Positions 1 through 12,022 of a stretch of 64,000 nucleotides of DNA are shown here, one piece after another. The stretch covers positions 263,697 to 327,696 of the forward strand of contig WTPW01000418.1 in assembly GCA_009809945.1 (NCBI GenBank), written 5' to 3'. The notes beneath the pieces are model-generated. The model had not been told where the DNA came from. It ran no database searches and worked only from the letters and a program-made list of their open reading frames with translations. The position numbers and the translations under genes were made by a program. Each line of letters opens with the position of its first letter. Positions within the stretch are counted from its first letter, which is position 1. The DNA comes from Gigaspora margarita. Its lineage: Eukaryota; Glomeromycota; Glomeromycetes; Diversisporales; Gigasporaceae.

Positions 1-130
1 AAAAAAAAAAGAAAAACAAAACGAAAACAAAAAAACAAAATGAAACTAAAAACAATGTAAAACAAAGTGAAAGAAAAAAAAACAATGTAAAACTGTATAG
101 AAGATCTAATTTATAAACAAAGATCTGATC
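1..130. repeat. A-rich low-complexity DNA
   Basis: Runs of A broken by single C, G or T. No open reading frame or structured repeat is visible. Confidence 0.8.
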
Positions 131-159
131 TAATCTTGTAATACAGAATTTGTAGATTA

Positions 160-475
160 ATTTTGATATATCATACAATATTTCGAAGTATTTCGAAAAT
201 AGTCCAATGTGTCCTGGGCATGACCCAGATTACAGATCTACTGATCCAGCCTATCCAGCCAGTTCTAAAATATTTCGAATTATTTCGATTACAAAATATT
301 TCGAAAAATATTTCGAAACTACTTTCGAAATATTTCGAAACTATTTTCGAAATATTTTGAACCTGAAATCTTTCGAAATATACTTCGAAATATTTTGAAA
401 TATATTGTGATATGCAAAATCTTTCGAAAGATTTTGTAGTAATGCAAGATATTTTGAAAGATTTCAGTATATAAA
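160..475. repeat. degenerate TTCGAA-rich satellite
   Basis: The palindrome TTCGAA, often extended to ATATTTCGAAATA, recurs about a dozen times at irregular 10-30 bp spacing. The self-complementary word makes overlapping open frames on both strands rich in Ile, Ser, Lys, Phe and Glu; these follow from the repeat and are not genes. Similar short-word arrays form the ends of hAT-like elements elsewhere in the window, but no TIR or target duplication was found here. Confidence 0.6.
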
Positions 476-512
476 TTTGCTGATGTAGAAGTAGATTATG
501 TATATATACTAT

Positions 513-603
513 AGGTATTTTCAAATATGCTTTTGCTTTTTTTTTTCAACAAAAGCCGAACTCAGGTTTTGTTAAAAAAGCAAAAGTATATTTGAAAATA
601 CCT
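513..603. repeat. short near-perfect hairpin (MITE-like)
   Basis: A 30-bp left arm starting AGGTATTTTCAAATATGC pairs with the right arm ending at 603. Pairing continues inward through CAACAAAA and TTTTGTT, leaving a loop of about 12 bp. The structure resembles a tiny foldback MITE. No convincing target duplication is visible. Confidence 0.6.
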
Positions 604-1142
604 TATATTTGTAGTTATAACGTAGAGGTAAAAAATTTAATTCTTGTGCACTAACCGATACGGTGCAAGAATAAAACCTCAATTTTACCTAATTCATTAC
701 AGAAGTAAATATTGATTTAAATTGTGTTACTTGATTATCTTTTTTTAAGGAATAAGATTTTAATTTTTGTCCTGATATAATTGTGATTTTTAGACTTGCA
801 CTATATGTACGTATGTATATAAACTTTACTAAGCAGGAAAACATACCCTTAGTAACAAATCAAAAAGCCAGACAAGTAAGTCTGGTGAACGAATATAGAT
901 TAGAAGAACATTCATAAAAAAAAAGCAAAAAAAAAATTTACAGGTAATGGCAAAAAGCCAAATAATTTGCTTTTTGAAATACATTCACAAATATTGTACT
1001 TTATTAAATAAAAATTTTTAACTGTGTGATATTTCAAATATATTATTATCCATGCTATCGGTATTCAACTCTATACTATCAGCTCTTAAAAAAGGTTTTA
1101 ATACAATTTCTGATGGCATCTTCTGCTATCAGAGTCAGAAAT
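604..1142. other. AT-rich non-coding stretch
   Basis: No gene is seen. An imperfect inverted repeat around 625-690 brackets a short GC-richer loop (TTCTTGTGCAC facing GTGCAAGAA). The rest is plain AT-rich sequence. Confidence 0.6.
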
Positions 1143-1375
1143 CTATATGAAATACAGGCCGGACTGGGCTTGGGCAGAATTTAAAATAAAGCCTGGCCCA
1201 GTTTGCTTAACAGGCTTTTTTGTCAGGCTTGAGCCTGATTTATAATAAGGCCTGGCCTGGTTTGTTTAACAGGCTTTTTGTTGGGCTTGGGCTTGAATCA
1301 GGTCTAAAAAAATTTTTCAAGCTCTGTTTTGGGTCTTAGAAAGCCTAACCTGACCCAGCCCATTTCGCATTCTAG
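1143..1375. mobile_element. small TIR element filled with GGCCTGG/CAGGCTT words
   Basis: An island of higher GC in AT-rich DNA. Words such as GGCCTGG, CCCAG and AACAGGCTTTTT recur; the last recurs with a period near 59 bp (about 1210 and 1270). The ends are loosely inverted: CTATATGAAATACAGGCC at the left and the complement of CTAGAATGCGAAATGGGC at the right. No clear target duplication, so the superfamily is unassigned. Its make-up matches the hAT-like elements with word-filled ends found later in the window. Confidence 0.45.
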
Positions 1376-2010
1376 TTGAATTAATTGATCAATGTCATAA
1401 TTGTTACTTGTTCATTTACTAAATCCATTTATGAACCCTAATTTTAAAAAATAATAAATATGATAATGATTAAGAACTATGGCTACTGATAGCTGTAAAA
1501 AATTTTGTTATTATCTAATTGGACAAAAAAACCCTTCTTTTAGTTAATCAAATAATAAAATATTGTTGAATAGTATAGTACATATACTATACTTAGATTT
1601 TATAAAGAATTTTTTTGTTAGAACATAAAAGATGCTTTTGTAAGTAAATTTAAGTTACTACAATACTTGGCAATTTTTCTGAGCACTAGTTAAAAGTATT
1701 GTAAATGAAATAAAAAAAAATTGTACCTAAACTCTGATTCTTCTCACATTTGGCAATAAAGTTCCTAATAAGTTATCATCAAGTATACTAAATATTATTA
1801 AGTTATCAAGTTGCAATACTATTTTTGAAAAAAAAATTTTACTTATAAAATTAGCTCACTGATTTTAGAAAAAATCGACCAACTAGTCAAAAAATCAGCT
1901 TAGCCAATTTTTTAATTTCAGCCAGAATCACTACTGAGAAAACTCATAATATCATATTTACTAGTTGGGTCAAGGCACTTAAAAGTTTTGGTTTAGCATA
2001 CTCAATATGA
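1376..2010. other. AT-rich non-coding stretch
   Basis: No reading frame of note, no terminal repeats and no tandem repeats recognised. Confidence 0.6.
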
Positions 2011-2304
2011 CTAAAACAGGACCAGTACAGAGATCATACTTAATTTTTTTTAGCAAAAACCTCTAAAATTTGAGAAGCAAAAAACAGTTTTTGGCAATTA
2101 TATTGGAATTTAGTGGTTCAATTTGAATAAACTTTTTTTAAAAAATAAAGTCCTCAATAAGGCGCATCTAACAAAAAAAGTTCATTCAATTTTGCATTAG
2201 ATCAAAAGTTATTTAAACAAATGTATTTTGTCATTTTTAGCAAATTGGACCAAAATTGGCCAAAATCCAGTTATAACCTATATAAGAGATATCAAGGATC
2301 CTAC
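2011..2304 (-). mobile_element. dispersed short TIR element, family of 11339-11645
   Basis: In reverse complement this matches 11339-11645 almost end to end, including blocks such as TTTAGCAAATTGG and GAGAAGCAAAAAACAG. The right end reads GTAGGATCC on the minus strand, matching the GTAGAACCC end of the other copy. A related fragment may start near 34855. No coding potential. Confidence 0.6.
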
Positions 2305-2655
2305 TGAAACTGAATAATGATAATGATATAGAAGTGATTGTAAAATTGGAATAAAGAGAAAAGCCAATATTTCTTCATATAATGATTAATTCTAATATAA
2401 AGGGAACTAATTATAATATCAAAAAGCAAATGCATTAGAATTTGATATATTGAAAATCTAGCCTTTCTTTTTTTATTATTATTGTAAAAAGATCTAACAT
2501 TTACATCACAAAGAACTAAATACTATTATCTACAGTTTATTTGCTATAAAATATGCAAAATCTGTGATTAATACCAATACTATATTTTGATTCAAAAAAT
2601 TAATATTAAATATATAGTTATATAAAACTTAAAGCTATTAAATAAAATGATCACA
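2305..2655. other. AT-rich non-coding stretch
   Basis: Nothing recognisable; it separates a short TIR element from a SINE-like sequence. Confidence 0.5.
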
Positions 2656-2795
2656 GGTCTGATAGCATAGTGGTTATGCTCTAAGATCACAAATTAAAAG
2701 GTTACTAGTTCAAATCTTGTTGGTAGCGAATGTCAATTCTTATTAAAGAACTGAAACACTATGAGAAGACAGAGACCCAGGACATCAATTGATGG
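2656..2795 (+). mobile_element. tRNA-derived SINE (5' part and tail)
   Basis: The head has a pol III box A-like segment (TAGCATAGTGGTTATGCTC) and, about 35 bp on, a box B-like segment (AGTTCAAATCT), as in a tRNA-derived SINE. It closely matches the head of the SINE at 40363. Its end (AACTGAAACACTATG then ACCCAGGACAT) matches that element's tail, but about 200 bp of the middle is missing. It is therefore a short or internally deleted member, diverged and with no clear target duplication. Confidence 0.65.
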
Positions 2796-3049
2796 ACTTA
2801 ATATAGTTATTGATATAACAATTCCTTTGAAGCACAACTTGTCAGTTAGAATTATTGTTCCTAAAAACTGAGCTGAACCAAATTTTGGGTTGAGTTCAAG
2901 TTCAGTCTGAATTCAAAAAAAACCTGAACTAGATTTAATTTTAAAAATCCAGTTTGGTCCGAGTTCGATATTGAACTTTTAAACCAAGTCTGGGTTCAGT
3001 TCGGGTTCAGTTCAAAAGTTCATGAACATGTTTGGATTCAGTAAAATGT

Positions 3050-4720
3050 GTTTATAAATTTCTCTTCCAACTTCTCATTGGATGAATACAACTCTGCCAC
3101 TTTACTGATGCTCCTTTTGTAGATACAAGATTTTATCAACAGGTTTATTTTACAAACATTTAAATTACTGCTGATTAATTATCACCTTGTCCATTTTACT
3201 GACACATTTATTTCATTAACACTTACAGCAATTACAGATGTTTTTATAAATTCTAGAAAATCTGGCAAAATTAACTGACCGAATATATATTTGCCAATTC
3301 GTTAAGTTTATCAGAAATGGAGTGATGCATATCACATAGTGTATACAAGGGATGAATGCAATAAGTACATGGTTTATATGCCATTTAAAATATACGGTGT
3401 CTGCAAAATCTTAATTTTGATTGGGTCTGCATAACTTATTCATCAAATTTTGTTTATTTTTCATGCATGAATTCATAATGCCCTTATTCTTTATGTATAC
3501 GTATGATATATGTTGACAAAATTACAAATATGCAAATCTATTATCATTATACATGGAATTATTTAAAATACAAAAAACTTGCGAACATGAAAAATATCAC
3601 AGTTGCAAAAACTGATGATATTAAAAGCAAGGATTTTAGATACAAAAATTAGTAATCTGATGCAAATTGATTTGTATATTTATCTAATATTTGAAATTTT
3701 TATTTTTTTCATGGGATTTTTATTGGGTTGATTAAATGATAATTACTGATTGCTAAAAAAATAGTAAAATAATTTTCAGATAACTGGATAACCTGACAAT
3801 TAATTATATAATGCATAATAAACTTTGTTTGATTTGCTAATACAAGTTAATAAAGTTTTGTGCTTTGCTTAATAATAATAAGACCAAGTACTATTTTTAC
3901 TTAAGTTCCAAATATTAATAGATTATAATTATTTTATCAATTTGTTATAGAGCTGTGTTAGCCACAAAAATTATAATTACATATATGCAAAAAAATCCCA
4001 TGATTTTTTTGTAAATCTATATAAGAAATGCTATATGAAATATTAAAATTACTAAAAGTAAACAAACTATATATCCATACTACAACTTTTCAGATTGACT
4101 CATTATTAGTTGCATTAGTTGTATAGATCCATATTATTCACCATCACATTTTACCAACAATTATTCATCGACAAGTTTATTTTACTGATATTTTATTTCA
4201 CTAAAGCTCATTTTATCAACAAGTTTTTTCTATAAATTATACTAACTTTAACTCTAATTCTAGCCTGATTCTAATGATATTGACCAGAATTATTGTCTGT
4301 AAAATGAGCTTTAGTAAAATAATTATCAGTAAGTAATTGTCAGTAAAATATGGTATCTACATTGGTGAGTTGATCAGATCCTATAGATCATTCATCAATT
4401 AGCAAATTTTAATATTGCCATATTCTTTTTGCACTTAACTAAGCATAACAATAATCTTTATTTCAAGTATTGATCATTGATATAGATTTAAAAAATCTAT
4501 TACTATTTCTATCTATTACTAATTTTATGTTTCTAGTAAATTACCTTAATGAATATTTTTGAAAAAAAGTGAATTTATCAAAATCTATTTTTATGCATTG
4601 TACATATACAAATATATACTTATGTATGTATATATGTACGTACTTATAGTTCTATATTATTTTTTTCATTAACATATTTTTTCTGATATTCATTTATCTG
4701 AAATATTAAGTAAAAGTTTT
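3050..4720. other. interior of the 6.3-kb element, non-coding
   Basis: AT-rich, with repeated ATTTTACTGAC/ATTTTACCAAC phrases. An inverted pair around 4170-4250 and 4280-4350 (words TAAAGCTCATTTTA and TAAAATGAGCTTTA) could fold. No gene. Confidence 0.5.
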
Positions 4721-4724
4721 TTAC

Positions 4725-5633
4725 AGTAATTCATAATGTAAATCAACTCAAAATTAAACACATACTGTATATTAGAACTTCTAACAGTAACTTGTAATAG
4801 AAAGTTCTAATGCAAACTAACGCAACCTTAACTGCATACTGTATATTACCAAAATGCAAATAAGTTATGCAATAGAGTTTTTTATAACACTTTACCTATG
4901 ATAGAAATCATAATAATTCTAATGCAAACTACATATGGGCTGCAATCAATAGAAATCAAGCAAATTTTTTTTAGTAACTTTTTTTAACACTTTAAATCAA
5001 AATAACTTAAAAAAACTTGATCAAATTTGATAAATTTTTTTTTAAATTAATTCTATAAGTTTATAAAATTAATTTAAAAAAAAAATTTATCAAATTTGAT
5101 TAAATTTTTGTTAAGTTATTTCTGTTCAAAGTTTCAAAAAAATTTTATTATAAAAAATTTGCTTGATTTCTATTGACGGCAGCCCGTATAATCAGAATAA
5201 ACAATTGTGTAGCAGAATTTTTTACAGTAACTCATGATAGAAACTGCAATAATTCCAATGCAAACTAACTAACTTTAAATATATGCATATCATTAGAATA
5301 GTGAGTAAGTTCTTTAATAATTTTTTATAGTAGAAATCATGATAATTCCAATTCAAACTAATTTAACTTCATACTGTGTGTTACTGGATGTTATGTAATA
5401 GAATTTTTTATAGCAGTTTATAATAGAAATCACAATAATCTATTGCTTATCTTAACCATGTACTATGTGTCACATGCATAGAGAGTAAGTTCTGTAACAA
5501 TTTTTTATAGTAAATTACAATAGAAATCTTAATAATTCTAATGCAAACTAACTTAACCACTACTATGTGTTATGAAATAGTAAATTCTATAAGAAAATTT
5601 TTGGTAATAATTCATTTTACCCAACCTTTACTA
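4725..5633. repeat. degenerate tandem array, about 100-110 bp unit (left part)
   Basis: The phrases AATAGAAATCA, AATAATTCTAATGCAAACTAAC, TACTATGTGTTA and AGTAAGTTCT recur in that order some eight times. The array resumes at 7875-8420 beyond a later hAT insertion, so the two parts were once one array. Confidence 0.7.
4936..5186. mobile_element. foldback MITE with TA target duplication
   Basis: The whole 251 bp is palindromic. The left end TGGGCTGCAATCAATAGAAA and the complement of the right end (CGGGCTGCCGTCAATAGAAA) match well, and pairing continues to the centre near 5055. It is flanked by TA on each side. It interrupts the tandem array and is younger than it. A diverged relative of its inner arm may lie near 57760-57830. 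Confidence 0.65.
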
Positions 5634-5754
5634 CTTACAGTTAGTGTTGAAAATCTGGTTTGAAATTTATGTTCTCATGAGAACATATTTATTTAATTTA
5701 ATGTTCTCAAAAATTTTTTTATGTTCTCAAATAAAAAAAATTTTTTTTCGCACT

Positions 5755-5880
5755 CCCACTTCTTCTTTTTCTCTTTCTCTTTCTCTCTTTCACTCTGCCT
5801 TTTTTTTCTTTCTCTTCCTTTTTCACACTCACTTTCTCTTTTTGCAATTATTTTCTTTCTCTTATTCTCTCTCTTAACTT
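5755..5880. repeat. pyrimidine-rich (CTTT/TCTC) tract
   Basis: A plus-strand run of CTTTTTCTCTTTCT-type sequence. It yields overlapping Phe/Ser/Leu-rich frames that follow from composition and are not genes. Confidence 0.7.
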
Positions 5881-6349
5881 ATACTTTTAAACTTTTTTTA
5901 TTTATTTTTTAATTTTCATTTTTAATTAATATATTTAAAAAATTATTAATGGTAATAATAAAGAATATAATTTATTTAACTAAATTTCTAAATTATTTAA
6001 AAAAATAAAACTATAATTCATATAATTTTTTTATAAAAAAAAAGAATTTAATATTTTAGACTTTTATAATTGTTGGAGATGTTATTGGTTTAATTCAACT
6101 TGTATATTTAGTTTTTAGATAAGCCTTTAATGTTTCTTAAATATTTAAATAAATAAATAAATATAGTAAATATAATATATTCTTCTTCTTTACTATAGTG
6201 AATTTAGTGATTTATTAATTCAAAAGATTTTTAATATAAAATTTAAAATATAGCACTAAAGTTTAAAATAATAATAACTAAAGATTTGAAAAGTAATTTT
6301 CTTATAAAAATTTATGCTATCTAGTGAGTTTAGCTCTCTAAAAAATGTA

Positions 6350-7115
6350 CCATATTTTTGCAAAATAACACACTCCGGCATGTTATTTTGAGCATAGGCA
6401 CATTATTTAGAGTATGCGCTGGGGCATTATTTCGAGACATATATTGATTTTTTGCCAAGTCGATTTTCCAAATAATGTGGGCTGTTATTTTGATACAAAA
6501 GTTGATTATTCTAAATCAATTTTCCATTGAGCTCGATTTTCTAAATAAAGCAATGTGTGTTGTAGATGCATATAAAACTTGTATTTCATAATTTAACACT
6601 ATTCTAAATATGTGAATATAAATATGTACATACTGTATAGGATTAGTTCCGGGTTACAATTTTTATCATTATCAATTTCTTTTTTTTTTTTAAGTTGGTG
6701 TTCTTCAGCTTAATTTAGACATACCATTAGCAAATAGTAAATAACTTTTGAACTTATTCATTTTATTACTATACCAAATGTAAAAAAGAATTTTAAAGTG
6801 TGGTTAAGCAAAAAATAGTTTGGCTTAGTGTCAGGAAAGAGTCAAATACTGTACTATAGAACAATGGAGTCTATTGTGATGGACTAATAATCGAAATAGT
6901 GGCATCTTGTATAACAAGAATTCTCAATTGTGAAAAGATATATTCTATTTAGATCGCTAAAAATTTAATAATAAACAATCTTCATACTTAACAACTATAT
7001 ATAGGGTGCATTATTTTGAGACACGCTGGGGCGTTATTTTGAAGCCATATATGCTATTTTTAGAGGATACAATTTTCTAAATAATGCCCCAGCCTGTTAT
7101 TTCGCAAAAATACAG
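6350..7115. mobile_element. TA-target (mariner-like) element of the CCGTAT family
   Basis: The left end CCATATTTTTGCAAAATAAC and the complement of the right end (CTGTATTTTTGCGAAATAAC) are inverted and flanked by TA. Words of the type GCGTTATTTTGAGAC recur beneath both ends, as in the relatives at 37943, 48394 and 56571. No transposase frame. It is nested in the hAT at 5642-7866. Confidence 0.7.
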
Positions 7116-7874
7116 TATATTAAATATTGATTTAATTGGTATTCAATATAATAATATTATATGTACTCATATATCAAAGTATGTATAGTACTAGACAGCA
7201 TAATATATCCACTCTATTTATATAGAGCACAAAATTTTAATTCTTAAATAATCAATTCAGATTAGCTAATTTGATGCAATTGATTCTAATTGTCAATTAA
7301 ATTTATATTTTTTCTTTTTTTTTTTATATCAAATGCCAATTTTTAAAATCATTACAAACTTTAACTTGAATAACTTTTTTAAAACAAAAAGTAATAAAAA
7401 ATCCTTTGATAGAAATGTAGTTTAGCAAAAAAATCTATCAATTTGTCAAATGGTTTTTTATTTAACTTGTTTTAAAAAATTTATAATGATTTAAAGTTTT
7501 ATTGATAAAAGTAGATGCATTTTGCTATTCAGTATTGTAGAATAATATAGCTATGCAAATATATTACACCAAAACTGGGAATGGATACAATAAATTATAT
7601 TATCCAAAATCTTTCTGTAATCCAAAAACACTAAATTGTTTTCTATTTTAACAACTAACAATTAAATATTTATAAACTTAATTATTTAAACTACTATATT
7701 AATAAAATAATTTTTTATTACTTTATATATTTATATAGAGAACATATTTTTCAAACTTAATGTTCTCAAAAAAAATTTAATAGAGAATATTTTAAATTTT
7801 GTAAATGTTCTCAAATTAAAAGTAATGTTCTCATGAGAACATGAGGACATAAGATTTCCAACACTACTTATAGT

Positions 7875-8420
7875 GTGTTATTATACTATTAAGTCAGTTC
7901 TTTTACAATTTTTACAGTACAATCAAACCTCTCTAAATACAAGTCATTAGGCCAAACTTTTGATAGCTTGTATTTAGAGAACAATAAGCACTATTGCAGT
8001 TATAGAGGTTAGAAATATATTTGGGCCAGAATTTAAGATTGCATTTAGAGAGGTGTTGCATTTAGAGGAGTTGCATTTAGGGAGATTTGACTGTACTACA
8101 AAGTAAATATAATATTCCAATTCAAAACAAACTAACTTAACCATATATTATGTGTTACTATAATAGTAAGTTCTATCAAGAGTTGCTGTAAAAACTCTGT
8201 TACAGAAATTACGATTATTCCCAATACAAACTAACTGAGCCTTAACATACTATGTGCATTGAAGTAGCAAGTAAATTTTGTTAAAGAATTTTTATAGTAA
8301 TAATAAAAGGCAGAATGATTCCACGGCAAAGTAACTAAACCTTAATTATATAATGTGTCACTAGAATAGTGGTAAGTTCAGTAGCAATTTTTTACATTAA
8401 CACTTAATAGAAATAATGAT
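7875..8420. repeat. degenerate tandem array, about 100-110 bp unit (right part)
   Basis: Continuation of the array at 4725-5633 (AATTCCAATGCAAACTAAC, TATGTGTTAC, AGTAAGTTC). It is interrupted by the pogo-like MITE at 7920-8093. Confidence 0.65.
7920..8093. mobile_element. pogo/Fot1-like MITE
   Basis: The left end CAATCAAACCTCTCTAAATA and the complement of the right end (CAGTCAAATCTCCCTAAATG) are inverted and flanked by TA. CAGTCAAACCTCTC-type ends with a TA target are typical of pogo/Fot1 (Tc1-mariner superfamily). 174 bp, no coding capacity. Confidence 0.75.
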
Positions 8421-9138
8421 TTTCTAGATAAAATTAAGTTATTTTACTACAAATATAATAAATAAAAAAGGTACGTAAGCATCTTCTATTACAATAGTAC
8501 TATAAAATGCTATATTAACAATTTAATCCATTGATCCATTAGATATTCAAAATATATTTTATTTCCTATTTATTTATACTTGGATCATTTGTTAACTATG
8601 TATATGTGCCTTCATCCCTGGTTTCTAGTGCAACTGTATCACACAGCTACTTTATAGTTATATAGCAATTGAAATGGCATGTATCGAATTCAGCCAAATT
8701 TTTATCAATTGACCCAGAATTTATAAAACAAATATATAGCTATTCAAAATAGATTTTGATGCAAAGTGTTGAAATATTTCATAAATTTATATATCAAGAT
8801 ATTATAAAATTTATCTTCAGTTATAAATTCAAATATGAGTTCTAGCCAAGTTGCAAATGATCATACTAGTCTGTGCAAGGTCACATTTTGCACAGCTACC
8901 TAAGTTTTTTTAAGTTTAATTATTATTCAAACCCAAACATGTTTATGAACTTTGAACCGAACTCAAACTGAACCAATATTTCATGTTTGAGTTCAGTTCA
9001 GGATCATAAATTCTCGGTTCAGTTCAGGTTTGAGTTTGAAGATTTTTTTTGCAAAATTTAAAGTTCAGGTTTGGGTTTGACTGAACTCGAACTAAACCTG
9101 AACTGAACCCAACCCAACTTAGAAACACTAGTTAGAAC

Positions 9139-10195
9139 CTATAATTTGTATAACTGAAGTCACAAGACATAGTGAAGACATTTTTGAAGGACCTTGGCCA
9201 TTTATAGTTGGGTAGAATGGATATCTGATGTTAAAACTTGGAAATAAACCCATAAAGAACATGCATTTTGCTTTAGCCAAAATTTAGCTACAGATAAAGT
9301 AGTCTAAGTCAAATATTTATATATATAATTTAGTCATACTTATGCACATATATGTATCTTACTTTCACTAAATATTAATAAAAAATCTAGACAAGATCAC
9401 ATTTGTAAAATATAACAAAGCTATTAAATAAAATATCAAGTACCCAATTGCTTATCTAAACAAATTAAAATTGCTTACAATTCAAAAAGTGCCCAAATTA
9501 AAAATAAATATTAAAAAAATTTTTAGCAAATCTTCATTTCTATTTACCAAATCATCCCAGAAACCAATGCACAAGGACCAAAATTCAAGCTAAAAATAAA
9601 ATCTAACTGAATTAATTTAAACCAATTTAATTTTAATTATTATATTTTAAATACTATGTACAAAAAAAAATACTTAACTCTAAGTCAGTAAAAAAATTCA
9701 AACTTGAAATTTAGTGTACAAGCACATATTTTGTTTGATAGTACTAAAAAAAACATGCACATATCTAATTTTTTTCACAGTTCTAAATAAAGCAATGATC
9801 TCCAATAATTCAAAAAGTATATATAAAGTTGTTGCTCAAGTGTAAATCCTTTGAACAAAAATAGATCTTTAAAAAGTCTATAACTCTGTCTCAGTCAAAA
9901 ACTAAAAAAAAACTTTGGTTAGTAAGCAATATAATATTAATTAGATTAGAGAAGAGCAATAAAAAAATAAATAAAAACCAAAAAGAAATCTAAATACTTA
10001 ATATTTGCAAGCACTATATTAATATAATTTTATATTTTTAAGTTAAGTTTTTCAATAAGACTCAACTAGAGAAAAGCAAATTTAATTTAGTTAAAATTAA
10101 TTAACTTTTTTTGATAATTAGATAATAAATAAACATGAAGTTCTAATTAAGTATAAATTATCACACAGATCCAAATTTGGCAGGGGTAAATAGAT
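9139..10195. other. AT-rich non-coding stretch
   Basis: No gene, TIR pair or tandem repeat seen. A short segment near 9155 (ATAACTGAAGTCACAAGAC) also occurs in the SINE at about 40483. Confidence 0.55.
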
Positions 10196-10739
10196 TTACC
10201 TGTAAATTCGTGTACAAATATACATACCTACATACTGTACATACTGGAACACTTGAAGAACAAGAAACTTAGTAATCATTACATTATGTGAAATCATGCA
10301 ATTACATTATTTGTTTATTAGCACTAACCAAATTAGACTAAATTAACCTATTACCTAACTCTAATACTAACTCTAATGTAAGCTAAATACTTTATCATAT
10401 GAAGTGATTATTATGAAGATATTAATGGGTTCTTTGATCTTCAATATTCCTTACTTAGATTATATATGAATTTGACCTGCAAAGAACAGTTCTATATATG
10501 TATATATGTTGTTGATATGCTGTCAGCTTTCTTCTATAAGAATAAAAAGTAAATTTCTAGTTATTTCTATAGTAAAGAATAACCAAAAATTTACTTTTTA
10601 TTCCCGCATGCACATATTCATAAAACTTATCTATTGCCTACACTTCTACTTTTCCCACCTGTAAAAAACTATTTTTCTATTTATACATATATTATCTACC
10701 CATCTAACTCTCATTTGCCCATAAAAATCCTATCTACTC

Positions 10740-11315
10740 AGAAAAAAAGCAACAAAAAAAAATGAATAAATAAAATAAATAAATAAATAAAGAGAATGAA
10801 ATATTAAAGACAATTTAGAAATTAATTCAACTTAAAAAATAATGATAAAAAAATTTTTAATAAAAATAAATAAGTATATAATTTAAAAAAACAATTTAAA
10901 AAATAATTATAAAAAAAAACAAAAAATAAATAAAAAATTCAAACCAAATAAAAAAAATTAAAAATAAAAGATAAAAAAGTATAAAATAAAAAAAACAAAT
11001 AAGTGAAAAAAATTATAAACAAATAAAAGAAATAAAAAAAATAAAAAAATAAATATAACAAAAAAAATAAAAGGATAATTAAAAAAATATAACAAAAAAA
11101 TAAAATAATTTAAAATAAAAAAAACCAAAAAATAATAAATAAAACAAAAAAAATTAAAAACAAAAAAATTAATTAATTAAAAAAAAATAAAAAATAAACT
11201 GAAAATAATTAAATAAAACAAAAAAAAGAAAAAAAATTAATAACAAAAAAAAATTAATAAAAAAATAGAAAACTAAATTTTTTTTTTAAAAAAAAAAAAC
11301 AAGTGAAAAACAATG
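10740..11315. repeat. AAATAAAA low-complexity tract
   Basis: Nearly pure A/T made of AAATAAAA variants. The second copy lies at 38820-39910. It preserves the empty site AATAATTAAATAAAAC (about 11210) for the TTAA-target element at 39330. Confidence 0.8.
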
Positions 11316-11338
11316 AATGTACATATGTATGTACATAT

Positions 11339-11645
11339 GTAGAACCCTGGACATCTCTCATATAGGTCATGACTGGATTTTGGCCAATTTTGACCCAATT
11401 TGCTAAAAATGACAAAATATATTTGTTTAAATAACTTTTAATCTAGTGATCAGAATTGAATGAACTTTTTTTTGTTAGATGTGTCTTACTAAGGGCTTCA
11501 TTTTAACAAAAAGTTTATTAAATTGGACTACTAGATGCCAAGATAATTGCCAAAACCTGTTTTTTTTTGCTTCTCAAAATTTAGAGGTTTTTGCTAAAAA
11601 AAACTAAGTATGACCTCTGTACTAGATATCTGGAGTCCTACATAT
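11339..11645 (+). mobile_element. short TIR element, about 305 bp
   Basis: The outer ends are imperfectly inverted: left GTAGAACCCTGGACATCTC, right complement GTAGGACTCCAGATATCT. ATAT on both sides may be the target duplication, though AT-rich flanks make this weak. The reverse-complement copy is 2011-2304. Confidence 0.6.
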
Positions 11646-12022
11646 ATACTAGAGCTCAAGCACAAGCAATACTAAATTATGCTGAGTTCTAGTGCATATG
11701 TATATGCAATTTATTAATTGGGTATATAAGAATTTTTTTACTAATAACTGATAATAAACCACTTCTTATTGAGCAATAGGGATATTAAAACACTTATAAC
11801 CCAAAAATAAGCTATTCAAGGATGTATAGTATATACAACCTTAATGTTAAATTACATAAATTTTATGTGATTTGATTGGATATTATTCACATAACACTAT
11901 CTAATAAATCAATGCCTATAGATTTTCCATAAAAATATTAATAAACTAGGAACTAGAAACCAGTGTAAGTCTGGAGCACGAGAAAAAAGGGTTGAATTAA
12001 AACTTTATCACATGATCATGAT

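Larger units (their letters stand above)
5642..7866. mobile_element. hAT-like element, 2.2 kb, nested
   Basis: The left end TAGTGTTGAAAATCT and the complement of the right end (TAGTGTTGGAAATCT) are inverted. They are flanked by CTTACAGT (5634-5641) and CTTATAGT (7867-7874), an 8-bp duplication differing by one transition. The palindrome ATGTTCTCATGAGAACAT lies inside both ends. The interior is a CT-rich tract (about 5755-5875) and AT-rich filler, with no transposase; a TA-target element sits at 6350-7115. Confidence 0.75.
2853..9130. mobile_element. 6.3-kb composite hAT-like element with GTTCAG-word ends
   Basis: About 200 bp at each end are built of GTTCAG/GGTTCAGTTC words, in opposite orientation (2870-3045 and 8930-9120). 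The outermost bases are inverted (left TATTGTTCCTAAA, right complement TAGTGTTTCTAAG). It is flanked by 8 bp, GTTAGAAT at 2845-2852 and GTTAGAAC at 9131-9138, differing by one transition. An 8-bp duplication and TAGTG-type ends fit hAT. No transposase frame is visible inside. It hosts a tandem array, a foldback element, another hAT (5642-7866) and a pogo-like MITE, so much of its length is later insertion. Confidence 0.65.

Noticed and set aside
163-524. Overlapping open frames on both strands (65-117 codons)
   Set aside because: They follow from the self-complementary TTCGAA repeat, which keeps several frames open; composition is low-complexity.
2656-2730. A tRNA gene
   Set aside because: Box A and B are present but no acceptor stem closes and the anticodon arm is not formed; the longer relative at 40363 has a body, A-tail and target duplication, so both are SINE.
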